A stretch of DNA of 8,372 nt, taken from the NCBI GenBank assembly GCA_964397525.1, contig CAYNIY010000065.1, forward strand, positions 1 to 8,372, given 5' to 3'. Made by a program: the position numbers and the translations under genes. Below the pieces are notes generated by a model. That model did not search any database. It saw only the letters and a list, made by a program, of their open reading frames with translations, and had not been told where the DNA came from. This DNA comes from Syntrophopropionicum sp964397525. Its GTDB lineage: Bacteria > Bacillota > Desulfotomaculia > Desulfotomaculales > Pelotomaculaceae. Numbering within the stretch: position 1 is the first letter of the stretch; every line of letters starts with the position of its first letter. Below are positions 1 to 7,109 of this stretch, piece after piece.

Positions 1-1
1 A

Positions 2-15
2 GAACCGTCCCCCTG
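2..15. repeat. fragment of a GAACCGTCCCC-type dispersed repeat (tentative)
   Basis: The window opens with GAACCGTCCCCCTG. I recall this kind of motif (reverse strand GGGGACGGTTC) as a dispersed, hairpin-forming intergenic repeat in Clostridia, sometimes near IS200-like transposase genes; that is memory, not something tested here. The core ACCGTCCC recurs at 3824-3831. Only the right end of any unit is visible because the window starts here. Confidence 0.3.
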
Positions 16-27
16 GCCGACAATATT

Positions 28-56
28 TTTACAAAAGTATGGACAACAGATATAAT
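28..56 (+). promoter_or_regulatory. sigma-A promoter of pncB
   Basis: A -35 box TTTACA (28-33, five of six consensus bases) and a perfect -10 box TATAAT (51-56) are separated by 17 bases. Transcription would start near 62-64, leaving a leader of about 30 bases before the ATG at 92. The leader holds the ribosome site AAGGAG (78-83), 8 bases from the ATG. I see no clear dyad that would mark an operator for a niacin repressor. Confidence 0.8.
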
Positions 57-91
57 GCTATTAATTGTACATTATTCAAGGAGATAAATAG

Positions 92-1497
92 ATGGAAAAT
101 AAAACACTAATGACTGATTTTTATGAACTGACGATGGCACAGACCTATTTTGACCAGGGGGAAACTGAAAAGCAGGTATATTTTGATGTGTTTTTCAGGA
201 AGAATCCTTTCAATGGTGGGTATGCCATAGCCGGCGGGCTTGATAATACCGTAGAGTATATCAGGAATTATCATATTACAGAAGATGATATCAGATACTT
301 AAGTAGTCTTGGCAATTTTACAGAGGAATTTCTATCCTATTTAAAAAACCTTACGTTTACGGGAGATATTTATGCGGTGGAGGATGGCACACCTGTATTT
401 CCCAATGAGCCTGTGATCACGGTAAGGGCAAAATTGATCGAGGCACAGCTGATTGAAACAGCAATCCTGGCGAATTTTAATCACGGAACATTAGTGACGA
501 CAGCTGCAAAAAGGATCACGGAAGCAGCCAAAGGGATCCCTGTAATGGAATTTGGCGCCAGGAGAGCAAGGGGCATTGATTCTGCCATCGAAGCCAGCAA
601 ATATGCCTATGTAGGCGGCTGCTGCGGCACCAGCAATGTATTTGCCGCAAAAATGTATGATATTCCGCTGCTTGGAACAATGGCGCACAGCATGATCTGT
701 GATGCAGGCAGTGATTATGAGGCGTTTCTCGCTTATGCCAAGAGTAACCCAAACAACTGTGTATTTCTGGTGGATACTTTTGATACGTTGAGGAGTGGCA
801 TCCCGAATGCCATCAGGGTAGCCAATGAATATCTGACTCCCAATGGGTACCCGTTTCGAGGCATCCGGATAGACAGCGGGGACCTGGCATATCTGTCGAA
901 GAAGGCAAGGAAGATGTTGGATGAGGCAGGTTATAGTACAGCCGGCATCTGTCTGTCCAACAGCCTGGATGAAAATACGATAAAATCTTTAATTGATCAG
1001 GGCGCATGCATTGATTCCATTGGCTGCGGCGACAACATTGCTGCTTCTCTGGAACGGGTTGGCGGTGTATATAAATTGGCAGCAGTAGAAAAGGGGAGTG
1101 AACTGATTCCCAAGATTAAGGTTACCAATGACACCATGAAAATAAACAATCCTGGATATAAGAAAGTATACCGCTTCTATGATCAGGAAACGGGTTTTGC
1201 ACTTGGAGACGTCCTTGCTCTCTCAGATGAAGTGATACCGAAAGACGAATTTACCCTGGTGAGTCCTGCTGAGGAATGGAAGAAAACGCATATATCCAAC
1301 TATGAAATTAAAAATCTTCAAACCCCTATCTTCAGAGACGGCATCCAGGTTTATGAGGTGCCAGGTGTCGAAGAGAGAAAGGCATACTGCGAAGAACAGT
1401 TCCAAACGATCTATCCGGAAATAAAAAGGAGCATTAATCCCCATGAATACTATATAGATTTGACAGAAAAATTACTTGCTTTAAAAAAAGAACTGAT
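92..1497 (+). CDS. pncB: nicotinate phosphoribosyltransferase, 3' end lost in gap
   Basis: This cytosolic enzyme of the Preiss-Handler pathway joins nicotinate and PRPP, with ATP, to make nicotinate mononucleotide for NAD. The 468 visible residues show the family signatures: TDFYELTM near the N-terminus (residues 8-15), the loop EFGARRARG (153-161), GTMAHS (195-200) with His199 matching the residue phosphorylated in this family, and the phosphate-binding RIDSGD (259-264). The ATG at 92 has AAGGAG 8 bases upstream and a strong promoter. Homologues are usually about 475-490 residues, so only a few C-terminal residues and the stop are missing, hidden in the N run. It is followed by a nicotinamide-using enzyme on the same strand, which suggests a niacin salvage cluster. 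Family identity is secure. Confidence 0.95.
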
Positions 1498-1597
1498 NNN
1501 NNNNNNNNNNNNNNNNNNNNNNNNNNNNNNNNNNNNNNNNNNNNNNNNNNNNNNNNNNNNNNNNNNNNNNNNNNNNNNNNNNNNNNNNNNNNNNNNN
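1498..1597. other. assembly gap (100 N)
   Basis: A run of exactly 100 N, the usual placeholder for a gap of unknown length. It hides the 3' end of pncB, the intergenic region and the 5' end of the next gene. The lost N-terminus of the NAMPT-like protein alone needs roughly 150-180 bases by comparison with human NAMPT, so the real missing segment is probably longer than 100 bases and could contain more. Confidence 0.95.
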
Positions 1598-2947
1598 GCT
1601 TTTGGCTTCCAGGCATTTTGCAAGGAGTACCTGATCGACTATTTTAATGAATATTTTTTCTCCCGGCCCAAAGACGTAGTAGTCGCTGAATATGCGCGGT
1701 TCATCAAATATACCCTGGGAGACCAAAACCCGGAAACACAGCACATCGAAAGGCTGCATGATTTAGGCTATGTGCCGCTTTTGATCAAAGCAGTCAAAGA
1801 AGGGACCCAGGTCCCATGCCGGGTGCCGATGTTAACCGTTGAAAACACAGTGCCTGAATTTTACTGGCTGACCAACTTTGTGGAAACACTGCTTTCCTGC
1901 CAGACCTGGGTCGCCTCTACCTCAGCAACATCTGCCAGGGAATTCCGGAAAATGATGAATGAATATTGTGAAAAGACCGGCGGCGCAAAGGACTTTGTGC
2001 AGTTCCAGGGACATGATTTTTCGATGCGCGGCATGGCTTCGCTCGATGCTGCTTTAATGAGCGGCGGCGCGCACCTACTTTCGTTTACCGGTACTGATAC
2101 AGCTCCCTGCGTTTTATGGCTGGAACGATTTTATAATGCCAATATTGAAAAGGAGCTGGTCGGCACTGCCATCCCCGCCACTGAACACAGTGTGATGCAG
2201 ATCCAGGGGAAGAATGAGTATGAAGTCTATAAGCATCTAATGACCGAGACTTATCCCGGCGGCTTCCTTTCGATTGTTTCTGACACCTGGGATCTTTGGA
2301 ATGTGTTAGACAATGTTGTGCCGCGGCTTAAAGATACCATTATGGCCCGCGACGGGCGTGTCGTGATCAGGCCTGATTCAGGAGACCCGACAAAAATCAT
2401 CTGCGGTGATCCGGACGGCGAAACCGAAACCCAGCGCAAGGGCGTCGTAGAAAAACTCTGGGACATCTTTGGCGGTTTCATTACCGACAAGGGTTATAAA
2501 CATCTTGATCCGCATATCGGCTGCATTTACGGAGAATCAATGAGCATCAGCGCCGCCAGGCTGATCCTGGACGGCTTGGAAGCTAAGGGCTTTGCTTCAA
2601 CCAATATGGTACTAGGCATCGGTTCAGTGGCCTATCAGTTTGTCTCCAGAGACACCCTGGCCTTCACCTTTAAATGCACCTATGCGGTTGTAGACGGCGA
2701 AGAGCGTTTGGTTTACAAAGCGCCTTCGACTGATAAGAGCCAGATAAAATATTCTCCTAAGGGACTGGTCGTAGTGAAAAAAGACGAAGACGGCAATCTG
2801 GTCTGTGTTGACAACCTGAACAGGGAACAGTGGAAGAGCTACAATGATGTAGACCTGCTGGAGCCGATATTTGAAGACGGCAAGCTGCTCCGAGATCAGA
2901 CCCTGTCTGAAATCAGAGAAATCCTCTGGGGCCCGGGCGTATTTTAA
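1598..2947 (+). CDS. nadV: nicotinamide phosphoribosyltransferase (NadV/NAMPT family), 5' end lost in gap
   Basis: NAMPT-type enzymes make nicotinamide mononucleotide from nicotinamide and PRPP in one step, bypassing deamidation to nicotinate. The 449 visible residues align by eye with human NAMPT from its FYGLQ region onward. Key residues are present: the VPEFYWLTN segment (85-93), HDFSMRG with Arg144 (human Arg196), FTGTDT with Asp167 (human Asp219), PATEHS with His197 matching the phosphorylated human His247, SDTWD (228-232), and RPDSGDP (258-264) with the equivalents of Arg311 and Asp313. The first 50-60 residues, including the N-terminal Asp/Tyr that contact the partner subunit's active site, fall in the gap. 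The apparent in-frame continuity with pncB is due only to the N run. The methyltransferase gene starts 40 bases after the stop, so co-transcription is plausible. Confidence 0.92.
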   Translation, partial: AFGFQAFCKEYLIDYFNEYFFSRPKDVVVAEYARFIKYTLGDQNPETQHIERLHDLGYVPLLIKAVKEGTQVPCRVPMLTVENTVPEFYWLTNFVETLLSCQTWVASTSATSAREFRKMMNEYCEKTGGAKDFVQFQGHDFSMRGMASLDAALMSGGAHLLSFTGTDTAPCVLWLERFYNANIEKELVGTAIPATEHSVMQIQGKNEYEVYKHLMTETYPGGFLSIVSDTWDLWNVLDNVVPRLKDTIMARDGRVVIRPDSGDPTKIICGDPDGETETQRKGVVEKLWDIFGGFITDKGYKHLDPHIGCIYGESMSISAARLILDGLEAKGFASTNMVLGIGSVAYQFVSRDTLAFTFKCTYAVVDGEERLVYKAPSTDKSQIKYSPKGLVVVKKDEDGNLVCVDNLNREQWKSYNDVDLLEPIFEDGKLLRDQTLSEIREILWGPGVF

Positions 2948-2987
2948 CAATCACAATAACCCGGCAGCGAAAGGGGAGGGAGAAATA

Positions 2988-3770
2988 ATGCAGGGCAGCC
3001 ATGAAAAAAGTATTGATAAACATCAAAGTGCGTCTGCTAAACGGGATAAAGAGACCTTCCAAAGAATTGATAAAACCATACAGTACCTGATCAAGACCGG
3101 TCAGGAGATCAATTTTACAAGCGTTTCCGAGCACGCCGGGGTTGCTAAAGCTTACCTTCATTCACATCAGAATATCCGGGAGCTGATAGAAGCAATTATT
3201 AAGAAACAGGAAGCTGTTTCTTCAGAACCGGCGGCTGAGAAAGCGGACAGCCATGTGTATGAATATTATGCAACACCCGAATGGGCAGTCAGAAGACTGC
3301 TGGAACACAGAAAACTTCACGGCCACATCTTGGACCCCACTGCCGGGAGCGGGGCAATATTGAAAGCGATCAGGAATTTTGGCTATAGCAATCCCATGAC
3401 CGCAGTGGAAATCCGCAGCGAAGAAGAAGAGAAGCTGAAGGAATACGGCAGTGTATTCATCACTGATTTTTTAAAATGGCAGCCACAGCAAAAGTATGAC
3501 ACGATTATCACCAACCCGCCTTTTAATATCGCCAAAGAGATCATCATGAAATGTCATGAGATCCGTGCAGAAAAGGGTCAAATAATCATGCTCCTGAAAA
3601 CAGCACATTTAGAGACCGGGGACAGGTACAATTTCTGGCAGAAGTATCCCGTTTCCTACCTCTATGCATTGTCGGAAAGGCCTTATTTTGAGGGCGACAA
3701 CGAGACAGATCAGGCTGCCTATGCCTGGTATGTATGGGACGGCACTGAAGGGACCATAAAAGTAATATAG
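2988..3770 (+). CDS. DNA methyltransferase with N-terminal TnpC-like (DUF6262) domain
   Basis: A 260-residue protein with two parts. Residues about 12-72 resemble the Tn554 TnpC / DUF6262 family: a basic AxKRD start, a helix RIDKTIQYLIK, then INFTSVSEHAGVAKAYLHSH, a likely helix-turn-helix, then IRELIEAI. Residues about 92-255 are a Rossmann-fold amino-methyltransferase: ATPEWAV (95-101), the SAM-binding motif DPTAGSG (116-122), the acidic end of the second strand (VEIRS, 140-144), and the catalytic NPPF (176-179), which indicates methylation of an exocyclic amino group, most likely N6-adenine in DNA. The closing AYAWYVWD is common in phage-like methyltransferases. The ATG at 2988 is chosen because GGGAGG (2974-2979) lies 8 bases upstream; the frame stays open further 5' but overlaps nadV. 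No restriction endonuclease is visible. Target and role are unknown; the TnpC-like part may bind DNA. Confidence 0.85.
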   Translation: MQGSHEKSIDKHQSASAKRDKETFQRIDKTIQYLIKTGQEINFTSVSEHAGVAKAYLHSHQNIRELIEAIIKKQEAVSSEPAAEKADSHVYEYYATPEWAVRRLLEHRKLHGHILDPTAGSGAILKAIRNFGYSNPMTAVEIRSEEEEKLKEYGSVFITDFLKWQPQQKYDTIITNPPFNIAKEIIMKCHEIRAEKGQIIMLLKTAHLETGDRYNFWQKYPVSYLYALSERPYFEGDNETDQAAYAWYVWDGTEGTIKVI

Positions 3771-3800
3771 CTTCAGGCATTAATTTAGGGATGGTTTCAC

Positions 3801-3835
3801 TTGACAGTTTTATGGTCAATGGGACCGTCCCTTTT
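3801..3835. repeat. inverted repeat plus GGGACCGTCCC element, probable dispersed-repeat remnant
   Basis: The 93-base space between the methyltransferase and pyrophosphohydrolase genes contains TTGAC (3801-3805) and its complement GTCAA (3815-3819) around 9 bases, then the near-palindrome GGGACCGTCCC (3821-3831) followed by TTTT. It shares ACCGTCCC with bases 4-11. The GGGA/TCCC stem is only 4 bp, so I do not call a terminator. TTGACA at 3801 looks like a -35 box, but no -10 box follows at the right distance. A remnant of an intergenic repeat family is the best reading. Confidence 0.4.
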
Positions 3836-3848
3836 CAACAAGCATGAT

Positions 3849-3855
3849 AAGGAGG
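3849..3855 (+). promoter_or_regulatory. ribosome binding site that fixes a GTG start
   Basis: AAGGAGG lies 8 bases before the GTG at 3864. It rules out the longer reading from a TTG at 3801, whose extra 21 residues run through the repeat-like sequence and match no MazG family N-terminus. Confidence 0.85.
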
Positions 3856-3863
3856 TACCTGGT

Positions 3864-4193
3864 GTGGATCACCTGCTGCAAAAGTTGATTGAATTCAGAG
3901 ACCAGCGGAACTGGCAACAGTTCCATAATCCCAAAGATTTGGCCATATCACTGGTACTTGAGGCCGGTGAACTGCTGGAAAATTTCCAATGGAAAAGCAG
4001 TGAACAAGCCGTGCACGAGAAAAGTGCAGGCATCGAAGAAGAAATGGCCGATGTCCTGATGTATTTGCTGCTTTTAGCCAACGAACTGGGCATAGACCTG
4101 GAGAAAGCCGTGATCGATAAAATCGCAAAAAACGTGGAGAAATATCCTGAAAGCAAATCATACGGCTCCAGCAAGAAATACACTGATCTATAG
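3864..4193 (+). CDS. MazG-like nucleotide pyrophosphohydrolase
   Basis: A 109-residue all-alpha protein of the MazG / RS21-C6 (dCTPase-like) type, which hydrolyses nucleoside triphosphates to monophosphate and pyrophosphate and cleans non-canonical nucleotides from the pool. The metal-binding pattern is visible: an E-x-x-E pair in LEAGELLE (residues 32-39), and EEEMADV (54-60) with the second acidic set, 18-28 residues later as expected. The N-terminal RDQRNWxQFHxPKDLA is typical of the small single-domain family. The start is a GTG with AAGGAGG 8 bases before it. It follows the methyltransferase on the same strand after 93 bases and converges with the sulfur-enzyme operon across the N run. 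The exact substrate cannot be read from sequence. Confidence 0.9.
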   Translation: MDHLLQKLIEFRDQRNWQQFHNPKDLAISLVLEAGELLENFQWKSSEQAVHEKSAGIEEEMADVLMYLLLLANELGIDLEKAVIDKIAKNVEKYPESKSYGSSKKYTDL

Positions 4194-4208
4194 GGATTGA
4201 TTTTTCTT

Positions 4209-4308
4209 NNNNNNNNNNNNNNNNNNNNNNNNNNNNNNNNNNNNNNNNNNNNNNNNNNNNNNNNNNNNNNNNNNNNNNNNNNNNNNNNNNNNNNNNNNNN
4301 NNNNNNNN
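4209..4308. other. assembly gap (100 N)
   Basis: A second run of exactly 100 N. It hides the 3' end of the leftward sulfur-enzyme gene and the convergent intergenic region with the pyrophosphohydrolase, where a terminator would be expected. About 45-50 C-terminal residues of the DsrE-like domain, some 150 bases, should lie here, so the true gap is probably longer than shown. Confidence 0.95.
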
Positions 4309-6599
4309 TCCAGAGATGAAACTTTTTTATCCTTCATCACTTTTTTCATCATCGCCGTACCCATACCCAGCATGTTCATATTGGAAATTTTAAGTTTTTC
4401 TGTCCCCCTGGGCATCATCATGCCGAACATGGAGTCAATAAACCCTTTCTTGACCGCAACTTTCTCCGGCTTTCTCAATATATTGAGACCCCAGAAGGTG
4501 AAAAACATGGTCACTTTTTTCCCCATCGAGGCTGCTCCGTTGGCGATGATGAAGGCGGCAAAGGCCTTATCCAGTTCTCCGCTGAAAACGATAATGGTTT
4601 TATTGTCTTTTGCAGGCAAGTTCGTCGTGACTTGAGCAGTGATTTCATTCTTAGGGGTTTTCCTGATCAATGCGGTGATGTTGCCAGCAGCTTTTGTCAG
4701 ATCCAACAATTCGCTGTTTGTTCTTTTGCACCAGGCTTGAATATCCTCATAAAATCCCGGATCTGACGCTGTCACTTTCAAAATCTGGCCATCACTCAAT
4801 TCATCCATACAGGCTTTAACCTGCAGCAGTGGTCCGGGGCAGCTCAGCCCGCAGGCATCTAAATCTTTATCGCAGGCAACCGGCGTATCCGGAGCAGCGG
4901 TTTTGTTTGCCGGCAGATTCTTACCGCCGCCTGCACCGGGTGCAGGCTTCTGAGGCTTGTAGTTTAACATTTCTGTGCTTTTATAGCCGCCCGTAATATT
5001 CATTGCTTTGAAGCCATGCTGGCTCAATATCCGCTCTGCGGTATAACCTCTTAAACCTATCTTGCAGTACGTTAAGAAGGTTTTATTTTTATCCAGTTCA
5101 TGAAGCCGATCCCTTAAACTGTCCAGCGGGATATTTTGAGCGCCCTCCAAGTGACCATTTGCAAATTCTTCCGGGGTGCGGACATCTAAAAGCAGATAGT
5201 CTTCAGTGCGGTAACCTTCAAGCTCCTTGCCGGTAACCACATGTGTTTTTCCTGACATGACGTTCTGGGCAATGTATCCTGTTATGTTAACCGGATCTTT
5301 GGCCGAGGAGTAGGGCGGGGAATAAGCTAGTTCAAGTTCAGCCAGATCATCCACAGTTGCCTTCAGCCTGATGGCAGCAGCCAGCACATCAATCCTCTTG
5401 TCCACTCCATCGTAGCCCATAATCTGGGCCCCCAGAACTCTGCCTTCTTCACCAAAGATAAGTTTCAGGGACATCGGTTTTGCCCCCGGGTAATAGGAAG
5501 CGTGTGATGACGGGTGATCATAGATCACCTTGTAGGGGATATTGGCCCGCTGCAGGGTTTTTTCATTGGCCCCTGTGCCGGCGGCGGTTAAACCGTATAC
5601 CTTGATGGCTGAAGTGCCTTGAGTCCCCTTGTAGGTGGAATGTAAACCAGCTACATTGTCAGCGGCGATCCTGGCTTGTTTGTTTGCGGGCCCGGCCAGG
5701 GCGACAGCCGTCTTCTGCCCGGTTACGTAGTCCACGACCTCAATGGCATCTCCCACGGCATAAATGCCTGCTATATTCGTTTCCATCTTTTCATTAACGA
5801 TGAGATGGCCTCTTGACCCGAATTCCAGGCCGCTGTCTTTGAGGAATGCTGTATTCGGGGTCACCCCGATGGCGAGGATAACCAGGTCTGCACTAATCTT
5901 AGTGCCGCTGTTGAAGGTCAGCCGGACCTGGCTGCCAACATCTTCAAACGCTGTTACAACCTCTCCCAACATCAGCTCAATGCCGTTTTCAACCAATTCC
6001 TTTTCTGCCATAATCACCATGTCAGGATCAAAAGGAGCCATGATGTGGGGGGCGGCCTCGACAAGAGTGACTGTTATGCCTCTGTCTTTCAGGTTTTCCG
6101 CCATTTCCACACCGACAAAACCGCCGCCGATAACCACCGCGCTGTTTATGCCTTGTTGATCCACAAAGGCCTTGATGGCATCCGTGTCAGGGATGTTCCT
6201 CAGGCTGAATATCTTTTCACTGTTAATGCCGGGAATGTCAGGTTTGATCGCTTTGCCGCCCGGCGATAAGATTAAATAGTCGTAGCTCTCTTCATAGGTT
6301 CCCTTGAGTTTGTTATTAACCGTAATCTTTTTGTTTTGGGGATCTATGCTCAGCACTTCGCTGTTGTTTCTCACATCGACATTAAACCTGGCCTTTATAG
6401 CCTCAGGGGATTGAACGATAAGTTTTTTCCTGTCTTTGATTGTTCCGCCGATATAATATGGAAGGCCGCAATTGGCGAAGGAAATATACTCATCCCTTTC
6501 AAACATAATAATTTCTGCATGCTCATCCAGCCGCCTGAGCCTGGTAGCAGCGGTTGCTCCTCCGGCAACGCCGCCAACGATTAATACTTTTTTACTCAT
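4309..6599 (-). CDS. cdr: CoA-disulfide / persulfide reductase fused to rhodanese, TusA and DsrE-like domains, 3' end lost in gap
   Basis: A multidomain flavoenzyme of sulfane-sulfur metabolism, 763 residues visible. Residues 1-445 are a pyridine nucleotide-disulfide oxidoreductase of the CoA-disulfide reductase / NADH-dependent persulfide reductase group: FAD motif GGVAGG (9-14), single active cysteine Cys44 in SFANCGLPYY, NAD(P)H motif GGGFVGVE (158-165), second FAD motif YAVGDA (280-285), and tyrosines in HASYYPG and AYSPPYSSAKDP resembling those contributed by the partner subunit. Residues 452-545 are a rhodanese domain with loop YCKIGLRG (Cys512). After an Ala/Pro/Gly/Lys linker (about 548-575) comes a TusA domain with CPGP (Cys587). 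From about 666 a DsrE/DsrF-like domain begins and is cut by the gap. Likely role: NADH-driven reduction of CoA or polysulfide persulfides, with sulfur passed between the cysteines. It lies 30 bases after the ArsR gene. Confidence 0.92.
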
Positions 6600-6607
6600 C
6601 ATCTGCG

Positions 6608-6612
6608 CCTCC
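6608..6612 (-). promoter_or_regulatory. ribosome binding site that decides the cdr start
   Basis: GGAGG (minus strand) lies 8 bases before the ATG at 6599 and 5 bases before a directly adjacent ATG at 6602. It overlaps a third in-frame ATG at 6614, which is therefore ruled out as the start. The protein most likely begins MSKKVLIVGG at 6599; MMSKK from 6602 is possible. Confidence 0.8.
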
Positions 6613-6629
6613 ATTTTAAATATAATTTT

Positions 6630-6917
6630 TTATTTATTTTCTTTAAACAGTACATTAATTAAATCTGCTGCCTGATCGTTGCACACATGGTAATTTATCT
6701 CCAGGCCATTTCTTACGCCTTCGACTATGCCGGCAGACCTTAACTTTTGTAAATGTTGGGAGGTGGTAGATTGAGGTGTGTCCAGGCAGGATTGCATGTA
6801 GCTGACATTGCATTCGCCATTATCGAGCAAGCCTTTTACAATGCAAAGCCTAACCGGATGCGCCAATACTTTCAGCATTTCTGCTGTTTGATTATACTTG
6901 GTAACATCCTTGTCCAA
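6630..6917 (-). CDS. ArsR/SmtB-family transcriptional repressor
   Basis: A 95-residue winged-helix protein. LKVLAHPVRLCIVKGL (15-30) is the classic ArsR opening, TPQSTTSQHLQKLRSAGIV (47-65) the helix-turn-helix with its recognition helix, and EGVRNGLEINYHV (66-78) the beta wing. It has four cysteines (25, 36, 44, 79). Cys36 in the ECNVSYMQSCL segment stands close to where metal-sensing ArsR proteins carry ELCVC, but the second cysteine of that motif is absent, so a thiol or persulfide sensor is at least as likely as a metal sensor. The start is a TTG at 6917, chosen because AAGGGGG lies 7 bases before it; an upstream TTG at 6935 would consume that site. It is first in an operon with the sulfur reductase and probably represses it through the dyad at 6950-6967. 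Confidence 0.9.
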   Translation of the reverse strand: MDKDVTKYNQTAEMLKVLAHPVRLCIVKGLLDNGECNVSYMQSCLDTPQSTTSQHLQKLRSAGIVEGVRNGLEINYHVCNDQAADLINVLFKENK

Positions 6918-6924
6918 AATAATT

Positions 6925-6931
6925 CCCCCTT
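6925..6931 (-). promoter_or_regulatory. ribosome binding site that fixes a TTG start
   Basis: AAGGGGG on the minus strand, 7 bases before the TTG at 6917. Reading from the other in-frame TTG at 6935 would place this site inside the coding region and add a MEGGII stretch not expected in the family. Confidence 0.7.
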
Positions 6932-6949
6932 CCAAAGAAGCTCATAATT

Positions 6950-6967
6950 GTATTATCTAGATATTAC
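6950..6967. promoter_or_regulatory. candidate ArsR operator, 18-bp dyad
   Basis: GTATTATCTAGATATTAC is an inverted repeat with a perfect TATCTAGATA core and one mismatched pair (6953/6964). It covers the -10 box and the predicted start of the arsR promoter, where a bound repressor would block transcription. Overlapping it on one side is a perfect tandem repeat of ATATTACG (6961-6968 and 6969-6976) that fills much of the spacer. AT-rich dyads of this size suit ArsR/SmtB dimers; the assignment to this repressor is inference. Confidence 0.65.
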
Positions 6968-6989
6968 GATATTACGATTGTGATGTCAA
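6961..6989 (-). promoter_or_regulatory. promoter of the arsR-cdr operon
   Basis: On the minus strand there is a perfect -35 box TTGACA (6989-6984), a 17-base spacer and a -10 box TAATAT (6966-6961, four of six consensus bases). Transcription would start near 6954, about 37 bases before the TTG start. The weak -10 is embedded in the dyad operator. Confidence 0.75.
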
Positions 6990-7030
6990 TGTTTTTTTGG
7001 GCAAAAGGTAGTTATGTGAAGACCATTTTT

Positions 7031-7072
7031 AAAATAAAAAAAGCGTGACATATAAATGATATGCCACGCTTT
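7031..7072 (-). terminator. intrinsic terminator of the DUF134-MTH1175 operon
   Basis: A hairpin with an 8-bp outer stem (7040-7047 with 7065-7072, AAAGCGTG/CACGCTTT), one A/C mismatch, a 5-bp inner stem (CATAT/ATATG) and a 5-base loop (7054-7058). Read on the minus strand it runs into an uninterrupted T tract with a TTTTATTTT tail, which makes it directional. It lies about 38 bases past the stop at 7110 and separates that operon from the arsR promoter. Confidence 0.88.
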
Positions 7073-7109
7073 CTTAAAAAAACAACAAAGCTGTACTTAA
7101 TTAATTTTT

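Noticed and set aside
92..2947. A single 951-residue protein fusing the two phosphoribosyltransferases
   Set aside because: The halves are joined only by 100 N that happen to keep the frame. Each half is nearly a full enzyme, and the missing residues need more room than the gap offers.
92..2947. Base-composition jump from pncB to nadV as a sign of transfer
   Set aside because: A hand sample of 30 codons each gave 8 versus 18 G/C third positions, but a second pncB sample (14 of 23) was as GC-rich as nadV, so the contrast is local.
2871..2987. Upstream ATG at 2871 for the methyltransferase
   Set aside because: It overlaps the conserved nadV C-terminus in another frame. The ATG at 2988 has a good ribosome site and matches the start of the TnpC-like domain.
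3801..3863. TTG start at 3801 or a promoter using TTGACA at 3801 for the MazG-like gene
   Set aside because: The extra residues translate repeat-like sequence, the GTG at 3864 has AAGGAGG at 8 bases, and no -10 box lies 15-19 bases after TTGACA.
4188..4208. C-terminus KKNQSL and stop for the sulfur enzyme on the near side of gap 2
   Set aside because: The frame across an N run is arbitrary and the stop overlaps the end of the convergent pyrophosphohydrolase gene. The true end is unknown.
5764..6269. Open frames of 131 and 74 residues on the + strand
   Set aside because: They lie opposite the conserved flavoenzyme domain, lack family features, and are shadows of its codon pattern.
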